A DNA stretch of 64,000 nt, taken from assembly GCA_018105865.1 (NCBI GenBank), contig CM030852.1, positions 8,320,034-8,384,033 on the forward strand, read 5' to 3'. The DNA comes from Metaphire vulgaris (lineage: Eukaryota > Annelida > Clitellata > Crassiclitellata > Megascolecidae). Below are positions 62,404 to 64,000 of the stretch, in pieces (position 1 is the first letter of the stretch; each line of letters begins with the position of its first letter). The translations under genes were made by a program, and so were the position numbers. Under the pieces are notes generated by a model. The model was not told the DNA's origin and ran no database searches. It saw nothing but the letters and a program-made list of their open reading frames with translations.

Positions 62404-63841
62404 CAGAGGCGGCGGAAGACAATAAAAAGTACCCCGGCCCGTTTACTATATAACGGCAGCGGTCGTTGAGGGTCGAGGTGCCTAACTAACTTACAGTAGA
62501 TAGCCAAAATGCATTTTCAATTGTGATTTATAACAAAAGAAACGTTTTAAGAAGGTTTTTATCGATTAGGCACCATATGCCCACAACTCCCTGCACGCCA
62601 CTGGGACTGTAAGATGTTTATTCACAAGGTGAACTGGCACGGTTTTAAACATTTGCATTCTGCAACACTTTTATTTCATCACATTTGTAAGAAGGCAGTA
62701 GTCCATGTGTACTGTAATTGTAAACAAAAATAAAATGTTTTTAATAACACAACGAAAGGGAATACAAAAATCGTGAATATTACAATGAATGGACAAAAAC
62801 ATGGAAAGAGTCAGGCCATTCAGATGTGTTGAATGTGTGATTGAAAGCACAGGCAGTCAGCAAGAAGATATAAAATCAAGAATAAGGCTCCATACAATAG
62901 GATTGGGAAGGATGAAAACTATGGCGAAAAACAACTCGGGGGAGTCCCATAAATCTTGGGGGTGACCATGTCTAGTGTTGAGATTTATACGATTATAGTT
63001 TTTCGTAGCATAGTCCTAGTCCTACACTCATCACTATGGAATAATTTGCGCAGATGTTGTATCTGAAGTACTTACAGTTTGTTCAGGGTCTTCGACATTC
63101 AGTTTACGACGTTTAACAACAAACTTGTCCATTGTGTCGATGGCGAAGCGCTGTTGTCTGTTGAACGATTGAATCAATCCCTGAAGTCGCTAGATTGCTT
63201 TCCGCAATTTTTGCAAACACGGTGAAGCTCTAACTGATCACTTTCGATCGGGACCCAAATCCGACTGCCATGCATCTCTCGGTGAAACACTCTAACGCCC
63301 TCTACCGCTTCCCTGGTGCCCTCTGCTGCCCTTCGCCTTTTCGCCCACCGTCTCCCCACTTGGTTCGTCAAAGGGCCTTCCGCCGTCTTTTAATCTAATG
63401 TTAACTTATAGACGCACGTTACTGCTGCGTTTGACACCTCGGGTTAAAGGTGTATATGACCCCTGCCTGATCTTATCTGATCTTTCTGCTATGAAGCCTT
63501 ATTGGGCAGTGCATTCCTCCTCCCGCGACAGCAGCTGTGTAATCTAATAAGATTATGACTGCCGTGTTTGACGCCTTCTGGTTAAATGAGAATATGACAT
63601 GCCTATCTGATCTTATCTGATCTTGCAACTATAAAGCCCTATTCGGCAGAGCATTCGCCCTCCAGCGACAGCGGCTTTTTTCGAAATTCGAAGTGAGAAT
63701 TTAACCAAACAATTTAAAGAATCGCAATTCTTCAGTTCTTACTTCCTAAAAAGTACCCCGGCCCGACCTATGGCGGGCCGGGGTACCTTCAAAAGTACCC
63801 CGGCCTGGGCCGACGGGGCCGATAGGAGTGCGCCGCCTATG
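62404..63841. mobile_element. hAT deletion derivative inserted across the THAP exon donor
   Basis: Ends CAGAGGCGGCG and, reversed, CATAGGCGGCG match at 10 of 11. The perfect 8-bp duplication CAAGTGAG (62396-62403, 63842-63849) contains the splice donor. The motif AAAAAGTACCCCGGCCCG occurs near both ends. One transposase-like first exon remains at 63132-63076. Confidence 0.9.
63076..63132 (-). pseudogene. Putative hAT transposase first exon
   Basis: ATG, then DKFVVKRRKLNVEDPEQT and a perfect donor GTAAGT. Lying wholly inside a hAT bounded by target duplications, it is most likely the 5' exon of the parent transposase; some hAT-derived proteins start MDKF or MDRF followed by basic residues. 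No later exon is found within the element. Confidence 0.5.
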
Positions 63842-63931
63842 CAAGTGAGTATGGTTATCTCAATACTTAGATTTCTTGAAATTTCAGAAACGAAATGGGA
63901 ACGAAAATCGGTATTATAGTGTATTATTATA

Positions 63932-64000
63932 TAGGGGTGCCAACTGTCCAGGGTTGACCTGCATGGACAGTCCAGGAATTGACCAACGTTGTTCAATGTA
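63932..64000. mobile_element. hAT left end, cut by the window edge
   Basis: Starts TAGGGGTGCCAACTGTCC and continues GGACAGTCC, similar in style to the outer hAT ends at 28710 (TAGGGTTGCCAG). The rest lies outside the window. Confidence 0.5.

Noticed and set aside
63076..63132. First exon of a third host gene (MDKFVVKRRKL)
   Set aside because: It lies wholly inside a hAT bounded by inverted repeats and 8-bp duplications, so it is more likely transposase-derived.

Overview
This window is animal (metazoan) nuclear DNA: AT-rich, with canonical GT-AG introns, two spliced housekeeping-type genes on the minus strand, and very many transposable-element (TE) copies. Both genes are typical of animals, but the sequence does not fix the phylum. 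Long TE-filled introns and the mix of CR1/RTE-like LINEs, hAT elements and 5S/tRNA SINEs suggest an invertebrate with a large genome.

Genes. (1) A complete ezrin/radixin/moesin (ERM) gene on the minus strand can be rebuilt from 14 coding exons between 43675 (ATG) and 3262 (stop). It gives 572 residues with FERM domain, coiled coil and C-terminal actin-binding domain. (2) A complete ALKBH1 gene (2-oxoglutarate/Fe(II) dioxygenase) on the minus strand has six coding exons from 60419 (ATG) to 47649 (stop). It gives 479 residues, keeps all catalytic residues and carries a long insert near its C-terminus. The two genes are head-to-tail: a GC-rich candidate ERM 5' exon (about 46670-46760) lies just beyond a candidate ALKBH1 poly(A) signal (46932). 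(3) At the right edge, 62328-62398 (+) looks like the first exon of a THAP-domain protein; a hAT element has inserted across its splice donor. No functional rRNA or tRNA gene and no CRISPR array is present.

Layout. 1-3261: ERM downstream region with LINE and hAT remnants. 3262-43675: ERM; its introns hold two SINEs, CR1- and RTE-type LINE pieces, a 4.5 kb pogo/Tigger relic (21263-25797) with later insertions, a stack of nested transposons (28710-34591), piggyBac elements and many hAT elements. 43676-47648: ERM 5' region with hAT MITEs. 47649-60419: ALKBH1; one intron holds an almost intact two-ORF LINE (about 53089-58490). 60420-64000: a LINE split by a hAT that itself contains a MITE, then the THAP exon and a 1.4 kb hAT deletion derivative.

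The most distinctive features are (a) SINEs that share modules: a 5S-rRNA-headed and a tRNA-headed SINE with the same body, and a second tRNA-headed SINE with another body; (b) hAT elements of many families, many with perfect 8-bp target duplications and repeatedly nested in one another; and (c) a hAT inserted exactly across a splice donor. All calls come from reading the sequence and from remembered family motifs; no database search was run.
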